A stretch of 64,000 bases of DNA. Source: Candidatus Electryonea clarkiae (GTDB taxonomy: Bacteria; Electryoneota; Electryoneia; Electryoneales; Electryoneaceae). The notes under the pieces were generated by a model that worked only from the letters and a program-made list of their open reading frames with translations, did no database searches and was not told the DNA's origin. A program made the translations under genes and the position numbers. The DNA is taken from the NCBI GenBank assembly GCA_030765455.1, contig JAVCCM010000103.1, positions 79,502-143,501 on the forward strand. Direction: 5' to 3'. Below are positions 17,765 through 27,769 of this stretch, one piece after another (position 1 is the stretch's first letter; each line of letters begins with the position of its first letter).

Positions 17765-18649
17765 TTAAAATTTCCTCGCTACTGGATTTCTTGGATCTTC
17801 ACGGTAATCGTAGAATCCAATACCAGTTTTATTGCCTAAGAATCCACCCGCTACCATCTTTTTCAACAGGGGACAGGGCCGGTACTTGCTGTCTCCCAGA
17901 CCATCATGAAGCACTTCCATAATGGCAAGGTTGACATCATTTCCGATAAGATCCGCCAGACGCAATGGACCCATAGGATGTCCCATTCCCAGTTTCATTA
18001 CTCCGTCTATCTCTTCAACACCTGCAACACCTTCCATCAGGGCATACACTGCCTCATTAATCATCGGCAGGAGGATACGGTTGGCGACAAAGCCTGGGTA
18101 GTCGTTGACTAAAATAGGAGTCTTGCCCATTTTCTTAGCCAGTTCATCGACGACCTGATAGGTTTCGTCCGAGGTTGACATTCCATTAATCACTTCGACC
18201 AGTTTCATCATCGGAACCGGATTCATGAAGTGCATCCCAATAACCTTATCAGCGCGTTTAGTATTCGCCGCTATTTCAGTTACGGAAATTGTTGATGTAT
18301 TGGAGGCGAGGATCACATCAGGATTCGCAATCTCATCCAGCTTTGTAAACAAGTCGAATTTGACTTGTTTGTTTTCAGTAGCAGCCTCAACTATGAATTC
18401 GGCATCTTTTACTGCATCAAAATCGGTAGTAAAATTAATCCGGGATACAGCAGCATCAAAATCTTCCTGGCTGATTTTCTCTTTCTTCACCATGCGACCA
18501 AGGTTCTTTCCAATTGTGCCCTTGGCTCGTTCAAGAAACTCATCCTTGATATCGATGGCAATAACATCTAATCCGGTCAACGCGGCTACCTGGGCGATCC
18601 CGTTTCCCATAGTGCCTGTTCCGATAACGCCTAACTTGGAAATTGACAT
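17765..18649 (-). CDS. hbd: 3-hydroxybutyryl-CoA dehydrogenase
   Basis: 294 aa NAD(P)-dependent enzyme interconverting acetoacetyl-CoA and 3-hydroxybutyryl-CoA. The Rossmann domain opens with GVIGTGTMGNGIAQ. The catalytic motif NPVPMMKLVE with its preceding HF (GMHFMNP) is the family His, and the C-terminal helical domain has NDYPGFVANRI and GHPMGPLRLADLIG. Length is standard for the stand-alone enzyme. With the thiolase gene 200 bp upstream on the same strand it forms the start of a C4 (butyrate/PHB-type or acetoacetyl-CoA) pathway. Crotonase and acyl-CoA dehydrogenase genes are not present. Dispersed repeats flank it on both sides. Confidence 0.95.
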   Translation of the reverse strand: MSISKLGVIGTGTMGNGIAQVAALTGLDVIAIDIKDEFLERAKGTIGKNLGRMVKKEKISQEDFDAAVSRINFTTDFDAVKDAEFIVEAATENKQVKFDLFTKLDEIANPDVILASNTSTISVTEIAANTKRADKVIGMHFMNPVPMMKLVEVINGMSTSDETYQVVDELAKKMGKTPILVNDYPGFVANRILLPMINEAVYALMEGVAGVEEIDGVMKLGMGHPMGPLRLADLIGNDVNLAIMEVLHDGLGDSKYRPCPLLKKMVAGGFLGNKTGIGFYDYREDPRNPVARKF

Positions 18650-18682
18650 ATCTTTTTCTCTCTTATTTTAAATGTAGAAGTT

Positions 18683-18754
18683 TAGAGTTCAACCTTCAGG
18701 TTGTTTATGTAGTGAATCTGAACTCCGAACCAGCACACTAAAGTGTGAACTCTA
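18683..18754. repeat. Dispersed double-hairpin repeat, copy 2 (between hbd and thiolase)
   Basis: Same family as 17605-17655 but inverted and with a longer middle: gagttcaaccttcaggttg on the left, cactaaagtgtgaactcta on the right. It separates hbd from the thiolase gene. Confidence 0.75.
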
Positions 18755-18848
18755 TACGCAAATGTAATCCGGACTACAGAATCCGGGAAAATCATCTCTA
18801 ATCTCCGCCAATTCTCATCTTTGCTTAAGATCTGACGAAACAATAATT

Positions 18849-20024
18849 TTAGACCATCTCAATCGCTAAAGCCGTAGCTTCGCCGCCACCGTTACACAAA
18901 CTGGCAATACCACGCTTTTTACCTTCCTGCTTGAGGGTATGCAGCAGGGTGATAAGAATTCGTGCTCCTGACGCTCCAATCGGATGACCGAGCGCAACCG
19001 CTCCGCCCCTGACGTTTACATTGGAACCATCAAGACCCAGTGCTTTGTTGTTATAGAGACTTACAACTGCGAAAGCTTCATTTAATTCAAAATAGTCAAC
19101 GTCCTTGATATTCCAGTTCAGTTTTTCCAGCAGTTTTTTTACTGCTTTCTCAGGTGCGGTAGTGAACCATTCTGGTTCCTGGCTGAATGTTGTCCAACCG
19201 GCAATTTCCGCTAAAGGTTTCAATCCCTTTGAACTCGCCCAGTCAGCATCCGCCACGATCAGGGCAGCGCCGCTATCGTTGATTGATGATGCATTCCCTG
19301 CTGTAATTGTGCCGTCTTTTTTAAAAGCCGGACGTAAATTTGGCAGCTTATCCGGTCTGCCCCGTCCAGGTTCCTCGTCTGTATTGACAATAGTATCGCC
19401 TTTTCTGCTATTAATTACGACCGGAACAATTTCTTCGGTGAATAATCCGTTTTTTATTGATTCATTGGCACGATTATAAGATTCAACTGCAAAATCATCT
19501 TGCTCTTCACGGGAAATTGAATGTTCAGCAGCGCATAGTTCGGCGCAATTACCCATATGCTGATCGCTGTACGGATCCCACAGACCATCATGAACCATCA
19601 TATCATGGATTTTATTATCGCCGAGACGGTATCCGGTTCTTGCAAGTTTCATGAAATAAGGCGCCAGGTCCATATTTTCCATACCACCAGCGGCGACAAC
19701 GTTGTTCTCGCCAAGCATTATAGAACCAGCAGCTTCCATCACTGCTTTCAAACCTGAGGAGCATACTTTATTAATTGTCCATGCTGACTTGGAATCAGGA
19801 ATTCCTGCTTTCTTTGATGCCTGGCGAGCCGGAGCCTGCCCCACACCACCCTGCAAAACCATACCCATGATGACTTCATCCACGTCATCAGGTTCAATAC
19901 TCGCCTTGGTCATTGCGTTGATTATCGCAGTAGCTCCCAGATCAACAGCAGCCACAGTAGCGAACGCTCCACCAAAAGAACCAATAGGTGTTCGAGCACC
20001 TGAGAGTATTACCGTATTTTTCAT
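18849..20024 (-). CDS. atoB: Acetyl-CoA acetyltransferase (thiolase II)
   Basis: 391 aa. It condenses two acetyl-CoA to acetoacetyl-CoA or cleaves it. The nucleophile is C88 in NKVCSSGLKAV. The C-terminal GHPIGASGAR supplies the catalytic His and CNGGGEATALAIE the second catalytic Cys. The ATG at 20024 is chosen because GGAGAGAG lies immediately before it. An upstream in-frame TTG (20036) would place that ribosome binding site inside the gene. Its likely partner is the adjacent 3-hydroxybutyryl-CoA dehydrogenase. Confidence 0.95.
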   Translation of the reverse strand: MKNTVILSGARTPIGSFGGAFATVAAVDLGATAIINAMTKASIEPDDVDEVIMGMVLQGGVGQAPARQASKKAGIPDSKSAWTINKVCSSGLKAVMEAAGSIMLGENNVVAAGGMENMDLAPYFMKLARTGYRLGDNKIHDMMVHDGLWDPYSDQHMGNCAELCAAEHSISREEQDDFAVESYNRANESIKNGLFTEEIVPVVINSRKGDTIVNTDEEPGRGRPDKLPNLRPAFKKDGTITAGNASSINDSGAALIVADADWASSKGLKPLAEIAGWTTFSQEPEWFTTAPEKAVKKLLEKLNWNIKDVDYFELNEAFAVVSLYNNKALGLDGSNVNVRGGAVALGHPIGASGARILITLLHTLKQEGKKRGIASLCNGGGEATALAIEMV

Positions 20025-21051
20025 CTCTCTCTCCAATTACTTGTTTTTTATGAATGAATATGTTGTTTTATCTAAAGTGTGAGAACTATTTCACAATAAG
20101 GAATTTAGACGGAAAAATCCAGAGTTGAGGGCGATTTGAGAGAGTGATAATGATGAAAGGAATCAGGAAATTAGAATCACAAGGAGCAAGAAATAATGTG
20201 AGTTTGTACCGCTATGTTTTCTCTGAAATACGGTGTTTCTCCAGCAGTTTTAGAGTGAAAAGGTAGTTTAAAAGAAAGAAGAAAGGTTTGAAAGAAACTA
20301 AATAAGGTTTGAATGAAAAATAGCAGGCTTGCTTGCAGAATGGCAGATTTGAAAGAAAAGGTTTGTAAAAAGACCCGAAGGGTCGAAAGCATGTAGCCCT
20401 CGGCGTAAGCCGGGGGAAACAGTTTGTCAACCGAATTAAGAAGCCCTGCAAGGGCGAAAGAAATCAATTATACATGACTATATTCTATAAAAATAAACTT
20501 TTAATGAATATTTCATTTGAATATTAATATCTTTATAATTTGCTATTGTTTCTTTCGCCCTTGCAGGGCTGATCATATTCAGACTTCACCTCCCGGCGCT
20601 TACGCACCGCGCTACATGATTTCGCTCCGCTGGAGCTTCTGCCTTTTATACTGAAAGAGTACATGATTTCGTTCCGCTGGAGCTTCTGCCTTTCGTACTG
20701 AAAGAGTACATGATTTCGTTCCGCTGGAGCTTCTGCCTTTCGTACTGAAGCGCAAGCATGGCTTGCACACTCCACATTCAGCCAACAGTCAATGTGAGCT
20801 GAGCCACTTTACTTTTCTGCTTATATTCCTTTTTTACGTGTTTTTAATATTTTTCAACGAAAAGTATCGTATCCTTAAAAAGTGATCTGCTTTTGGAAGG
20901 GAATTACAATTTAATCATGGGAACTATACACAAATTATTAAAGTATAAATATTCCTTCTCATATGGTTAGAATTCTTCACGGGTAATCTTGGAGAATGTG
21001 ATATTTGAGAATCAAAATAGTTGCTCGACGATGGACACTGGAGGTGGTCAA
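20025..21051. other. 1-kb gene-free region with several repeat families
   Basis: No credible gene is seen. 20200-20360 is A/G-rich with repeated 'gtttgaaagaaa' text. 20370-20465 holds gacccgaagggtcgaaagca, catgtagccctcggcgtaag and gccctgcaagggcgaaag hairpin elements, related to 37663-37752. 20556-20612 carries the inverted counterpart (cgcccttgcagggctg, cccggcgcttacgc). 20613-20750 is a triplicated unit described separately. The stretch 20760-21040 is AT-rich and should contain the msrBA promoter, but no clear box is assigned. Confidence 0.6.
20613..20750. repeat. Three tandem copies of a 47-bp unit
   Basis: Units begin at 20613, 20660 and 20707, each opening with tacatgatttcg. The second and third are nearly identical, while the first differs at a few positions. 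Each holds 'ctccgctggag' or 'ttccgctggag', a small palindrome. There are no spacers between units, so it is not a CRISPR array. Confidence 0.85.
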
Positions 21052-22143
21052 ATGCATGCGGGATACAATATAACGGGAAGAGTGATCGAGGATTTTTTGA
21101 ACGTCTGCAAAGGTGGAAGCGGCAGAATCCTCATGGTGGCGCTTAGCTGTCTGTTTATTTCTGCCTGTTCGGATACAGGAGCGGTACAAAAGAACAAGGA
21201 AAATCAAAAAGGAATTAGTAGGATGGATGATAAATATAAATGTTCAGACGCTGAGTGGCAGCAAGATCTCACGCCGGAGCAATACAATATTCTGCGCGAA
21301 AAAGGCACTGAACGTGCTTTTACCGGGGAATACTGGGATAGTCATGACGCTGGAATTTACGTATGTGCAGGTTGTGGAAATGAAGTATTCCGTTCAGCGG
21401 AGAAATACGATTCCGGTTCAGGATGGCCCAGCTTCTGGAAGCCAATCCGGGATAACAGTATTGACGAGAAAGATGACCATTCCCTGGGTGTACGCCGTAC
21501 AGAAATCGTGTGCAGTAATTGTGATGGGCACCTGGGACATGTGTTCGATGATGGTCCTAAACCTACAGGACTCAGATACTGCGTCAATTCAGCTTCACTG
21601 GATTTTGAGGCAGAATCGTCAGAGAAAGGCGATAATTCCGGACGATTAGAGACTGCTACTTTTGGTGGTGGTTGTTTCTGGTGTACAGAGGCTGTCTTTG
21701 AAACATTGGAGGGAGTAGAATCTGTAACGGTTGGCTACATGGGTGGAAAAACAAAAAATCCAACATACGATCAGGTATGCACCGGAAATACCGGTCATGC
21801 TGAAGTGTCACAAATTAAATATAATCCTTCAAAAATTAGTTTCAGTGAACTGCTGGATCTCTTTTGGAAGGTACATGATCCCACAACATTGAATCGACAG
21901 GGAAACGATACAGGAACTCAATATCGATCAGCGATCTTTTACCATTCTGACGAACAGAGAAAAATTGCTGAACAATCAATCAAAGAACAGCAGGAGTTGT
22001 TCACAGATAAAATTGTGACTGAGATTGTAACCTCTTCAGAATACTTTGAAGCAGAGAATTATCATCAGGATTATTACAGGAACAATAAAAACGCGCCATA
22101 CTGCCGTGCAGTTATAGCGCCAAAGCTTGAGAAATTGAAGTGA
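21052..22143 (+). CDS. msrAB: Lipoprotein MsrB-MsrA fusion (peptide methionine sulfoxide reductase)
   Basis: 363 aa bifunctional repair enzyme for methionine-R- and S-sulfoxides. The N-terminus carries a signal with lipobox LFISAC (Cys39), so it should act in the envelope. The MsrB domain (about 60-185) has zinc pairs CAGC and CSNC and the catalytic Cys in RYCVNSASL. The MsrA domain (about 200-360) has [11 protein letters not shown] with its catalytic Cys, and GNTGHAEV. The domain order B-A is the reverse of the commonest A-B fusions. The start at ATG 21052 is set by GGAGGTGG six bases upstream. A TTG at 20989 is in frame but unsupported. It matches the oxidative-stress theme of the region. 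Confidence 0.93.
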   Translation: MHAGYNITGRVIEDFLNVCKGGSGRILMVALSCLFISACSDTGAVQKNKENQKGISRMDDKYKCSDAEWQQDLTPEQYNILREKGTERAFTGEYWDSHDAGIYVCAGCGNEVFRSAEKYDSGSGWPSFWKPIRDNSIDEKDDHSLGVRRTEIVCSNCDGHLGHVFDDGPKPTGLRYCVNSASLDFEAESSEKGDNSGRLETATFGGGCFWCTEAVFETLEGVESVTVGYMGGKTKNPTYDQVCTGNTGHAEVSQIKYNPSKISFSELLDLFWKVHDPTTLNRQGNDTGTQYRSAIFYHSDEQRKIAEQSIKEQQELFTDKIVTEIVTSSEYFEAENYHQDYYRNNKNAPYCRAVIAPKLEKLK

Positions 22144-22196
22144 TATGAATGATTGTTATCTTTTATTAAAGAAATAACTATAAAAGTATTAATGTC

Positions 22197-23450
22197 TTAC
22201 GCGCTTTTTCTGCTCCCGTGTTTTTCGATCAGTGGAATTGCTTTACCCATGATTACATCTTTGCTGATGATGACACGTCGAACATTTTTCATTGACGGTA
22301 CCTTGTACATTGGCTCCAGCATCGCTTCTTCCATTATTGAACGCAGAGCCCGGGCACCTGTCTTTCTATCTTTGGCGCGGGATACTACTTCATTCAATGC
22401 TTCATCTTCGAAAACCAATTCCACGTCTTCCATTTCAAAGAGTCGTTTATATTGTTTTGTCAATGCGTTTTTCGGTTCGCCAAGGATGCATAAAAGCGCT
22501 TCTTCATCAAGTTCGGATAAGGCGGCACATATAGGAAGCCGTCCGATCAACTCAGGGATAAGCCCAAACTCTAACAAATCTTTTGGTTCAATCTGGCGGA
22601 GCAGGTCGTAAGTTGTGGTTTCTGACATTTTCCTGACGTCAGCACCAAACCCCATTGCCCTTTTCCCAACTCGGCGTTTGATTGTTTTTTCCACTCCCTC
22701 AAAGGCTCCTCCACAGATAAATAAAATATTTTTCGTGTCGATAGTTACAAGTTTCTGTTCCGGATGTTTTCTGCCGCCTTCAGGCGGAACACTCGCATCT
22801 GTTCCTTCGAGCATTTTTAGTATTGCCTGTTGAACACCTTCCCCTGAGACATCGCGGGTGATGGATACGTTTGATGATTTTCTGGCGATTTTATCTAATT
22901 CATCAATATATACGATACCGACTTCGGCAGCAGAGACATCATATTCTGCTGCCTGCAAAAGACGAACGAGCACATTTTCTACATCTTCGCCGACATAACC
23001 CGCTTCAGTGAGAGTTGTGGCGTCAGCAATTGCGAAAGGTACTTGAAGCAGTTTTGCAAGAGTCTGAGCTATCAGTGTTTTTCCGGTTCCGGTCGGTCCG
23101 ATGAGCAGGATATTTGCTTTTTCCAGTTCTACATCATCGTCAATATGCGGTCGGTTAATTCGCTTGTAGTGGTTATAAACTGCAACAGATATTTTCCGTT
23201 TCGCCTCATCCTGCCCGATAACATATTCTCCCAGGCTTTTGTGCATTTCTTCAGGAGTCGGGAATTCGTCAAGCGATAATGTTTTTTGCTTGGCATTATT
23301 CTGACGGATGATCTGGTTTGACGCACGAATGCAGTGATCACATATCATGACTCCAGAACCGCTGATCATGATATGCGCTTGATCAGATGTTCGACCACAA
23401 AAACTGCATTTTTGATGTGCCGTATTAGCCTCTTTGCGCTTGTCGCTCAT
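22197..23450 (-). CDS. clpX: ATP-dependent Clp protease ATP-binding subunit ClpX
   Basis: 417 aa AAA+ unfoldase that feeds substrates to ClpP. The N-terminal C4 zinc-binding domain ([17 protein letters not shown]...CDHC, residues about 15-40) binds adaptors. Walker A is GPTGTGKT, followed by the pore-loop context [15 protein letters not shown], Walker [12 protein letters not shown] and the sensor and IGF-region segments. Length is standard. It is third in the minus-strand order tig-clpP-clpX, the classic arrangement, 102 bp after clpP. Confidence 0.97.
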   Translation of the reverse strand: MSDKRKEANTAHQKCSFCGRTSDQAHIMISGSGVMICDHCIRASNQIIRQNNAKQKTLSLDEFPTPEEMHKSLGEYVIGQDEAKRKISVAVYNHYKRINRPHIDDDVELEKANILLIGPTGTGKTLIAQTLAKLLQVPFAIADATTLTEAGYVGEDVENVLVRLLQAAEYDVSAAEVGIVYIDELDKIARKSSNVSITRDVSGEGVQQAILKMLEGTDASVPPEGGRKHPEQKLVTIDTKNILFICGGAFEGVEKTIKRRVGKRAMGFGADVRKMSETTTYDLLRQIEPKDLLEFGLIPELIGRLPICAALSELDEEALLCILGEPKNALTKQYKRLFEMEDVELVFEDEALNEVVSRAKDRKTGARALRSIMEEAMLEPMYKVPSMKNVRRVIISKDVIMGKAIPLIEKHGSRKSA

Positions 23451-23552
23451 TTAAACCTCTGCTTTTTCGTGCTGTCTAAGTATTACACCCAAATCTTTAT
23501 ACTATCATACAGATAAAATTTCATTCAAAATAATTCTATTATTGTGACCAGA

Positions 23553-24152
23553 TTATTTCTTCTTCTCTTGATTCTTAGTACTCTGAATTTTATCGATCAA
23601 GCCATAATCCATAGCTTCTTCTGCGGTCATAAATTTATCACGATCACTGTCCCTGGCGATCACTTCCTCGGGTTTGCCTGAATGGAAAGCGAGTATTTTA
23701 TTTAATCGTTCACGTTCCTTGAGTATTTCCTTAGCATGAATTTCAATGCTTGATGCGTCGCCTTGCATGCCGCCAGAAGGTTGATGGATCATAATTTTAC
23801 TATTAGGAAGAGAGCTTCTCTTTCCCTTTGATCCGGCAGCAAGCAATACAGCACCCATCGAAGCTGCCATACCCATGCAAATCGTTTGAATCTCAGGTTT
23901 TATATATTGCATAGTGTCATAAATTGCAAGACCGTCAGCGATATAACCGCCGGGGCTGTTGATGTAAATACTAACATCCCGCTCAGGGTCTTCAGCTTCA
24001 AGGAACAAAAGTTGGGCGATCACTGAATTTGCCACGTTCTTCTCTATAGGAGCGCCGATGAAGATGATTCTTTCTTTCAGTAATCTCGAATAAATATCAT
24101 AGGCTCGTTCTCCGCGCCCGGTCTGTTCTACTACCATTGGTACCAGATTCAT
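23553..24152 (-). CDS. clpP: ATP-dependent Clp protease proteolytic subunit ClpP
   Basis: 199 aa serine protease that forms the two-ring tetradecameric chamber. The catalytic triad is visible as S98 in [11 protein letters not shown]123 in IMIHQPSGG and an Asp in the [10 protein letters not shown] segment. The N-terminal [20 protein letters not shown] is the usual axial loop and processing region. It lies between tig and clpX, and all three probably share a transcript with a 260-bp leader in front of clpP. Confidence 0.97.
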   Translation of the reverse strand: MNLVPMVVEQTGRGERAYDIYSRLLKERIIFIGAPIEKNVANSVIAQLLFLEAEDPERDVSIYINSPGGYIADGLAIYDTMQYIKPEIQTICMGMAASMGAVLLAAGSKGKRSSLPNSKIMIHQPSGGMQGDASSIEIHAKEILKERERLNKILAFHSGKPEEVIARDSDRDKFMTAEEAMDYGLIDKIQSTKNQEKKK

Positions 24153-24218
24153 GTAAAACCTCTATGTATAAAAATCGTAAAAGTTTATATCGCAAAAGCG
24201 AAATAGATATATCTATAG

Positions 24219-24260
24219 GATCAACTTGCCTGGTAGGTTAAATCACTGCCAGGATTGATC
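24219..24260 (-). promoter_or_regulatory. Hairpin in the tig-clpP intergenic region
   Basis: gatcaa...cctgg and ccagg...ttgatc form a two-part stem. There is no T-run. It may attenuate, process or terminate the tig transcript before clpP. The 260-bp gap is otherwise unremarkable. Confidence 0.35.
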
Positions 24261-24412
24261 ATGTATCGATTGTTACTATGACGTTCATCTGTAGGTTCCA
24301 CGGCAGAGCAGGAGAATAGTATAACGGCTCTGACTGCACGTATTACCCTACTATCAGTCTAAAAATATTTCCACAATTACAGACGTATCCCCCGAATAAA
24401 AATTGAAGTTGT

Positions 24413-25711
24413 TTATCCCTGTAAGATCGTTTCAAGATCCATTGGGCGTTCATCAATTTCTGCTGAACTAACCAGCGCTTCCATCAATTTACCATCAATT
24501 ATCTCAAGCTTAAGCATATCGCGCCTGTCTCCACTGGCAAACATAAGTCTTAAGTTTTTTAATTCTTCCTCATCGTCACCAGCTCGAAGACTGAATTGAT
24601 GTTCAATTTCATCATCAGTAGCCTCGAGTTTCAAATCTTCGATCAATCGATCCTTGATGAAATGCCAACGGAGTTGTTTGTCGGCAAGCAATGAAAGACT
24701 GTTCTTTACTGCATCATCAGGTGATTCAACTTTACTCTTTTCTTTATGGCTGGCTAACAAACGCTCGAATGTTTCATTAAGTAATGATGGTGGAACATCG
24801 AAAGGATGTGCTTCAATAATTTTGTCAATTAATCTGTCGGAGACTTTTTGATTTACTGTCATTTTAGTAAAATGCTCAAGGTTGTCTTTGACTCTTGCCT
24901 TCAACTCATCCATGGAGGATATGTCTTGATAAACTTGTGACGCAAATGCATCATCGATTTCAGGTAAGTCAATTTTTTCAATTTTTGTTATGGTAACTTC
25001 TATGTTGAAATCCTCTTCAACCTCTTTCCCCGCCTCATTTGATTTCATTGTTTTGGCGTTAAGTCTGCGAGTTTCTCCATTCTTTACGCCCAGCAATTGA
25101 TCATCTACGCCCTCACCAAAGAGATTCTTACCGAGATCAACGACTATATCTTCATTTCTATGACCAATGATAATTGTTCCTGCTTTATCCAATTCCTGAA
25201 GGTTTAAAGTCAATCGATCACCCATCTCGGCAACATCATCTGCCGGTTTTTCTGAGATGATGGCCTTGGAATGTTGGAGAACATGGAGATGTTTATCAAT
25301 ATCTTCATCAGTTATTAATACCTTTTCCTTGATAATCTTTAATCCCTTCCAGTTATCAAGACTGAATTCGGGAAAGATCTCGAACACCGCGGTAAATTGC
25401 AGATGTTTTCCCGCCACGTAATCGGGATCAATAATATCGCCTGGAGTGATAGGCTTCATTCCAGAACTTTCAACGATCTTTGGGTAAATCTCTTTAATAT
25501 ACTCATCAATAGATTCCCAGAGCAGATTGTCACCAAAACGTTTTTTGACAATTTCAGGCGGGACCTTCCCCTGACGAAACCCATCAAGCTTAAGATCCTT
25601 GCGAAATGCACCAATAGCTTTTTCAAAATGTGGAAGGAGGTCTGTCTCAGGAATTTCAACCCGGACTTTTACGACTGCTCCCTCTTGTGTTTGCTCAAGA
25701 ATTTTCACCAA
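24413..25711 (-). CDS. tig: Trigger factor, ribosome-associated chaperone and prolyl isomerase
   Basis: 432 aa. The N-terminal ribosome-binding domain has the signature region FRKDLKLDGFRQGKVPPEIV (residues about 32-55). The middle PPIase (FKBP-like) domain includes MGDRLTLNLQELDKAG and LGKNLFGEGVDDQLLGVKNG. The C-terminal part is the long helical chaperone arms. It is somewhat divergent, as trigger factors of this group often are, but order and length are normal. It is first in the tig-clpP-clpX cluster. Confidence 0.94.
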   Translation of the reverse strand: MVKILEQTQEGAVVKVRVEIPETDLLPHFEKAIGAFRKDLKLDGFRQGKVPPEIVKKRFGDNLLWESIDEYIKEIYPKIVESSGMKPITPGDIIDPDYVAGKHLQFTAVFEIFPEFSLDNWKGLKIIKEKVLITDEDIDKHLHVLQHSKAIISEKPADDVAEMGDRLTLNLQELDKAGTIIIGHRNEDIVVDLGKNLFGEGVDDQLLGVKNGETRRLNAKTMKSNEAGKEVEEDFNIEVTITKIEKIDLPEIDDAFASQVYQDISSMDELKARVKDNLEHFTKMTVNQKVSDRLIDKIIEAHPFDVPPSLLNETFERLLASHKEKSKVESPDDAVKNSLSLLADKQLRWHFIKDRLIEDLKLEATDDEIEHQFSLRAGDDEEELKNLRLMFASGDRRDMLKLEIIDGKLMEALVSSAEIDERPMDLETILQG

Positions 25712-25950
25712 TCACCCTTTTTTACACATTGATAGAATTATTTAAAAACATATAAAAGTACGATTTTGATTTCACAAACGGTAGAAGCTGAGTTGATGGT
25801 ATGGAGCATTGCGAGACTTGCTTCAATTGGAAGAAATCGGGGTTAATAGAATTGATTCAGGCATTTAATCTGTACTGAATTAATTGGTTTTATTTAATAC
25901 TGCTCACACCTCATAGTCGTTATTCTGAATGTAGTTTTATTTTAGATAGT

Positions 25951-26015
25951 AAAAAATCCCTTCGGAAACTATACGAATTCCATCTATAACAAGAATTCGA
26001 TAGCTCTCGAAGGGA
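25951..26015 (-). terminator. Large terminator after the SUMF1-fold gene
   Basis: tcccttcg...ctat.cgaattc pairs with gaattcgatag...cgaaggga over roughly 20 positions with a small internal loop. On the minus strand it is followed directly by TTTTTT. It stands 89 bp past the stop of the gene at 26104-27396. The stem is unusually long for a simple terminator. Confidence 0.75.
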
Positions 26016-26103
26016 CAAATGCTATGAATAAAGATATATAACTATTATAAAATAATTTTCATTCAGCTTATTTTTCTGGTTCTGCAGTTTCTTTTGACCG
26101 GAT

Positions 26104-27396
26104 CTACTTTTTAGCCGTCACCGTATCTCGCACCAACCGAAATCCTATATCACTTGATGCCTGCTCAGGATCAACTCCGATTCTTGAAGCCGCTCTGCAT
26201 TCTGCGGCAGTCGTACGAATAGAACCACCACGAACAACACGTTGTTTGCCGCCAAGCCAAACCAAGCCATCATCAGGTGCGCCATCATAATTGGGATGAT
26301 ATGTGTCCTGACACCATTCTGCGACATTACCTGCCATGTCATAAAGCCCCCAGGCATTTGGAGTCTGGCGTTTTATCGGAAAAGCTTTTTCATCTTCGCG
26401 ACCATTGTACCAGGCAATATCCTCAAGATCAGCTTCAGTTTCGCCATTATAATATCTTGTCGTAGTGCCTGCTCTATAGGCATACTCCCATTGTGCTTCA
26501 GTTGGAAGACGATATCCTTTGTCAGGATCAATCTCATTTAGATGATAAATGAATTTCTGTACATCCATCCAAGTGACGGTTTCTACAGGATTTTCTGATA
26601 CCCTTGAAAATGAGGGATTGCCGCCGATGACCATTTCCCATAAGGCTTGAGGAATTTCAGCTATTGAAATATCAAATGACTCAATCTTCACATTATGAAC
26701 CGGTCTTTCGTCTGCTGCCTCGCTCTCTTTCGCATCAGCGCCCATCATGAAACTGCCAGCAGGAATGTTAACGAATGCATCACCAAGATAGAAAAGAATC
26801 TTTTCTTTCTTCTGTAGCTCGGTATCCACCACTTCCTTTTTCATCTGCATAAAATATACAATTGCAACAACAATGATAACTACAGACGGCAACAATATCT
26901 TACCGATCATTGAACGCCTGTGTCTTTTCGCAGCTTGTGCAGGAGCATCTTTCACTAATTCCAGGAATGATTCTATCTCTACATCATGACCGGCTTTGGC
27001 TGAATATTCATCCATTATCTCTTTTGCTTGGACATATTGGTTACTGACAAGAAACTCAGCCGCATGTTGCAAAGCACGAAGCCTTTCTCGTTCCGCAACC
27101 TCTTGAGCAAAAATTCTCTCCTTATCGTTCATGTCTTTTTTAGCAATTAATTTCGACATTTCGATATAGGATTGATAATCCTGAACTTTGTCTTTCGTTT
27201 GGACAGCTTCCATGCCTTCGTTATAATGATCTTCCACACTCTTAAGATCAAAGTGGCAGGATCCAATCAGATGATTGACTTCCTTATTCTCACTGTCCAA
27301 TTCCTTTGCTTTGTTGAGGACTTTTAAAGCACTCCGCAAACATTTGTTTTCCAGATGGTTCTTGCTCTCTTGAAGCAAAGATGCAACATCCGCCAT
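26104..27396 (-). CDS. Membrane-anchored SUMF1/FGE-fold protein with N-terminal TPR-like region
   Basis: 430 aa. Residues 1-90 look like TPR helices (SALKVLNKAKELDSENKEVNHL). A basic stretch precedes a single membrane helix (about 166-186, IGKILLPSVVIIVVAIVYFM). From about residue 205 there is a formylglycine-generating-enzyme-fold domain: IPAGSFMMGADAKESEAADE, YRLPTEAQWEYAYRAGT, WGLYDMAGNVAEWCQDTY, RVVRGGSIRT and SSDIGFRLVRD. The active-site cysteine pair of true FGE, expected just after RGGS, is not present as a pair, so sulfatase activation is unlikely. Orientation implies the FGE domain lies outside the membrane. It closes the minus-strand envelope locus. Confidence 0.87.
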   Translation of the reverse strand: MADVASLLQESKNHLENKCLRSALKVLNKAKELDSENKEVNHLIGSCHFDLKSVEDHYNEGMEAVQTKDKVQDYQSYIEMSKLIAKKDMNDKERIFAQEVAERERLRALQHAAEFLVSNQYVQAKEIMDEYSAKAGHDVEIESFLELVKDAPAQAAKRHRRSMIGKILLPSVVIIVVAIVYFMQMKKEVVDTELQKKEKILFYLGDAFVNIPAGSFMMGADAKESEAADERPVHNVKIESFDISIAEIPQALWEMVIGGNPSFSRVSENPVETVTWMDVQKFIYHLNEIDPDKGYRLPTEAQWEYAYRAGTTTRYYNGETEADLEDIAWYNGREDEKAFPIKRQTPNAWGLYDMAGNVAEWCQDTYHPNYDGAPDDGLVWLGGKQRVVRGGSIRTTAAECRAASRIGVDPEQASSDIGFRLVRDTVTAKK

Positions 27397-27769
27397 ATTT
27401 CCTCCCTCTTGAAAACATCAAGAATGAATTCTCTATGATTAGAGATTCAGTGTTCTTTTTCTATCCGAAATTAAAAATAGCTTCAAATCGCTGCAAAGAT
27501 ATGCAAGCAGGTACGTTGAGCACAGCAACATCTAATAATAATTGAAAGCTACCTTTTATCTATTGTCAGCGCAAGTTCTTAGTGAAAATCAATGATATTT
27601 ATTTTTGATCTTCCAACTTCTGAGAGTGTCAACTGATTTCCTGATTAAATTTCATGCAATTCAGCTATTCTAAGAGCATTTTCTCCAGTATGAATAGAGG
27701 AAGCCATCTCCCCCTAAGATTTTATTTGATCAGGATTTCAAATTATATAATAACAATATTATGGTTCTA
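27397..27769. other. Intergenic region without visible features
   Basis: 373 bp between the SUMF1-fold gene and the FN3 lipoprotein gene. The only signal is the GGGAGG ribosome binding site adjoining the start at 27396. No repeat, RNA or ORF of note. Confidence 0.6.

Noticed and set aside
20613..20750. CRISPR-like array of three repeats
   Set aside because: Units are directly adjacent with no unique spacers, differ at several positions, and no cas genes are nearby.
26104..27396. Sulfatase-activating formylglycine-generating enzyme
   Set aside because: The expected cysteine pair after RGGS is missing and no sulfatase gene is nearby.
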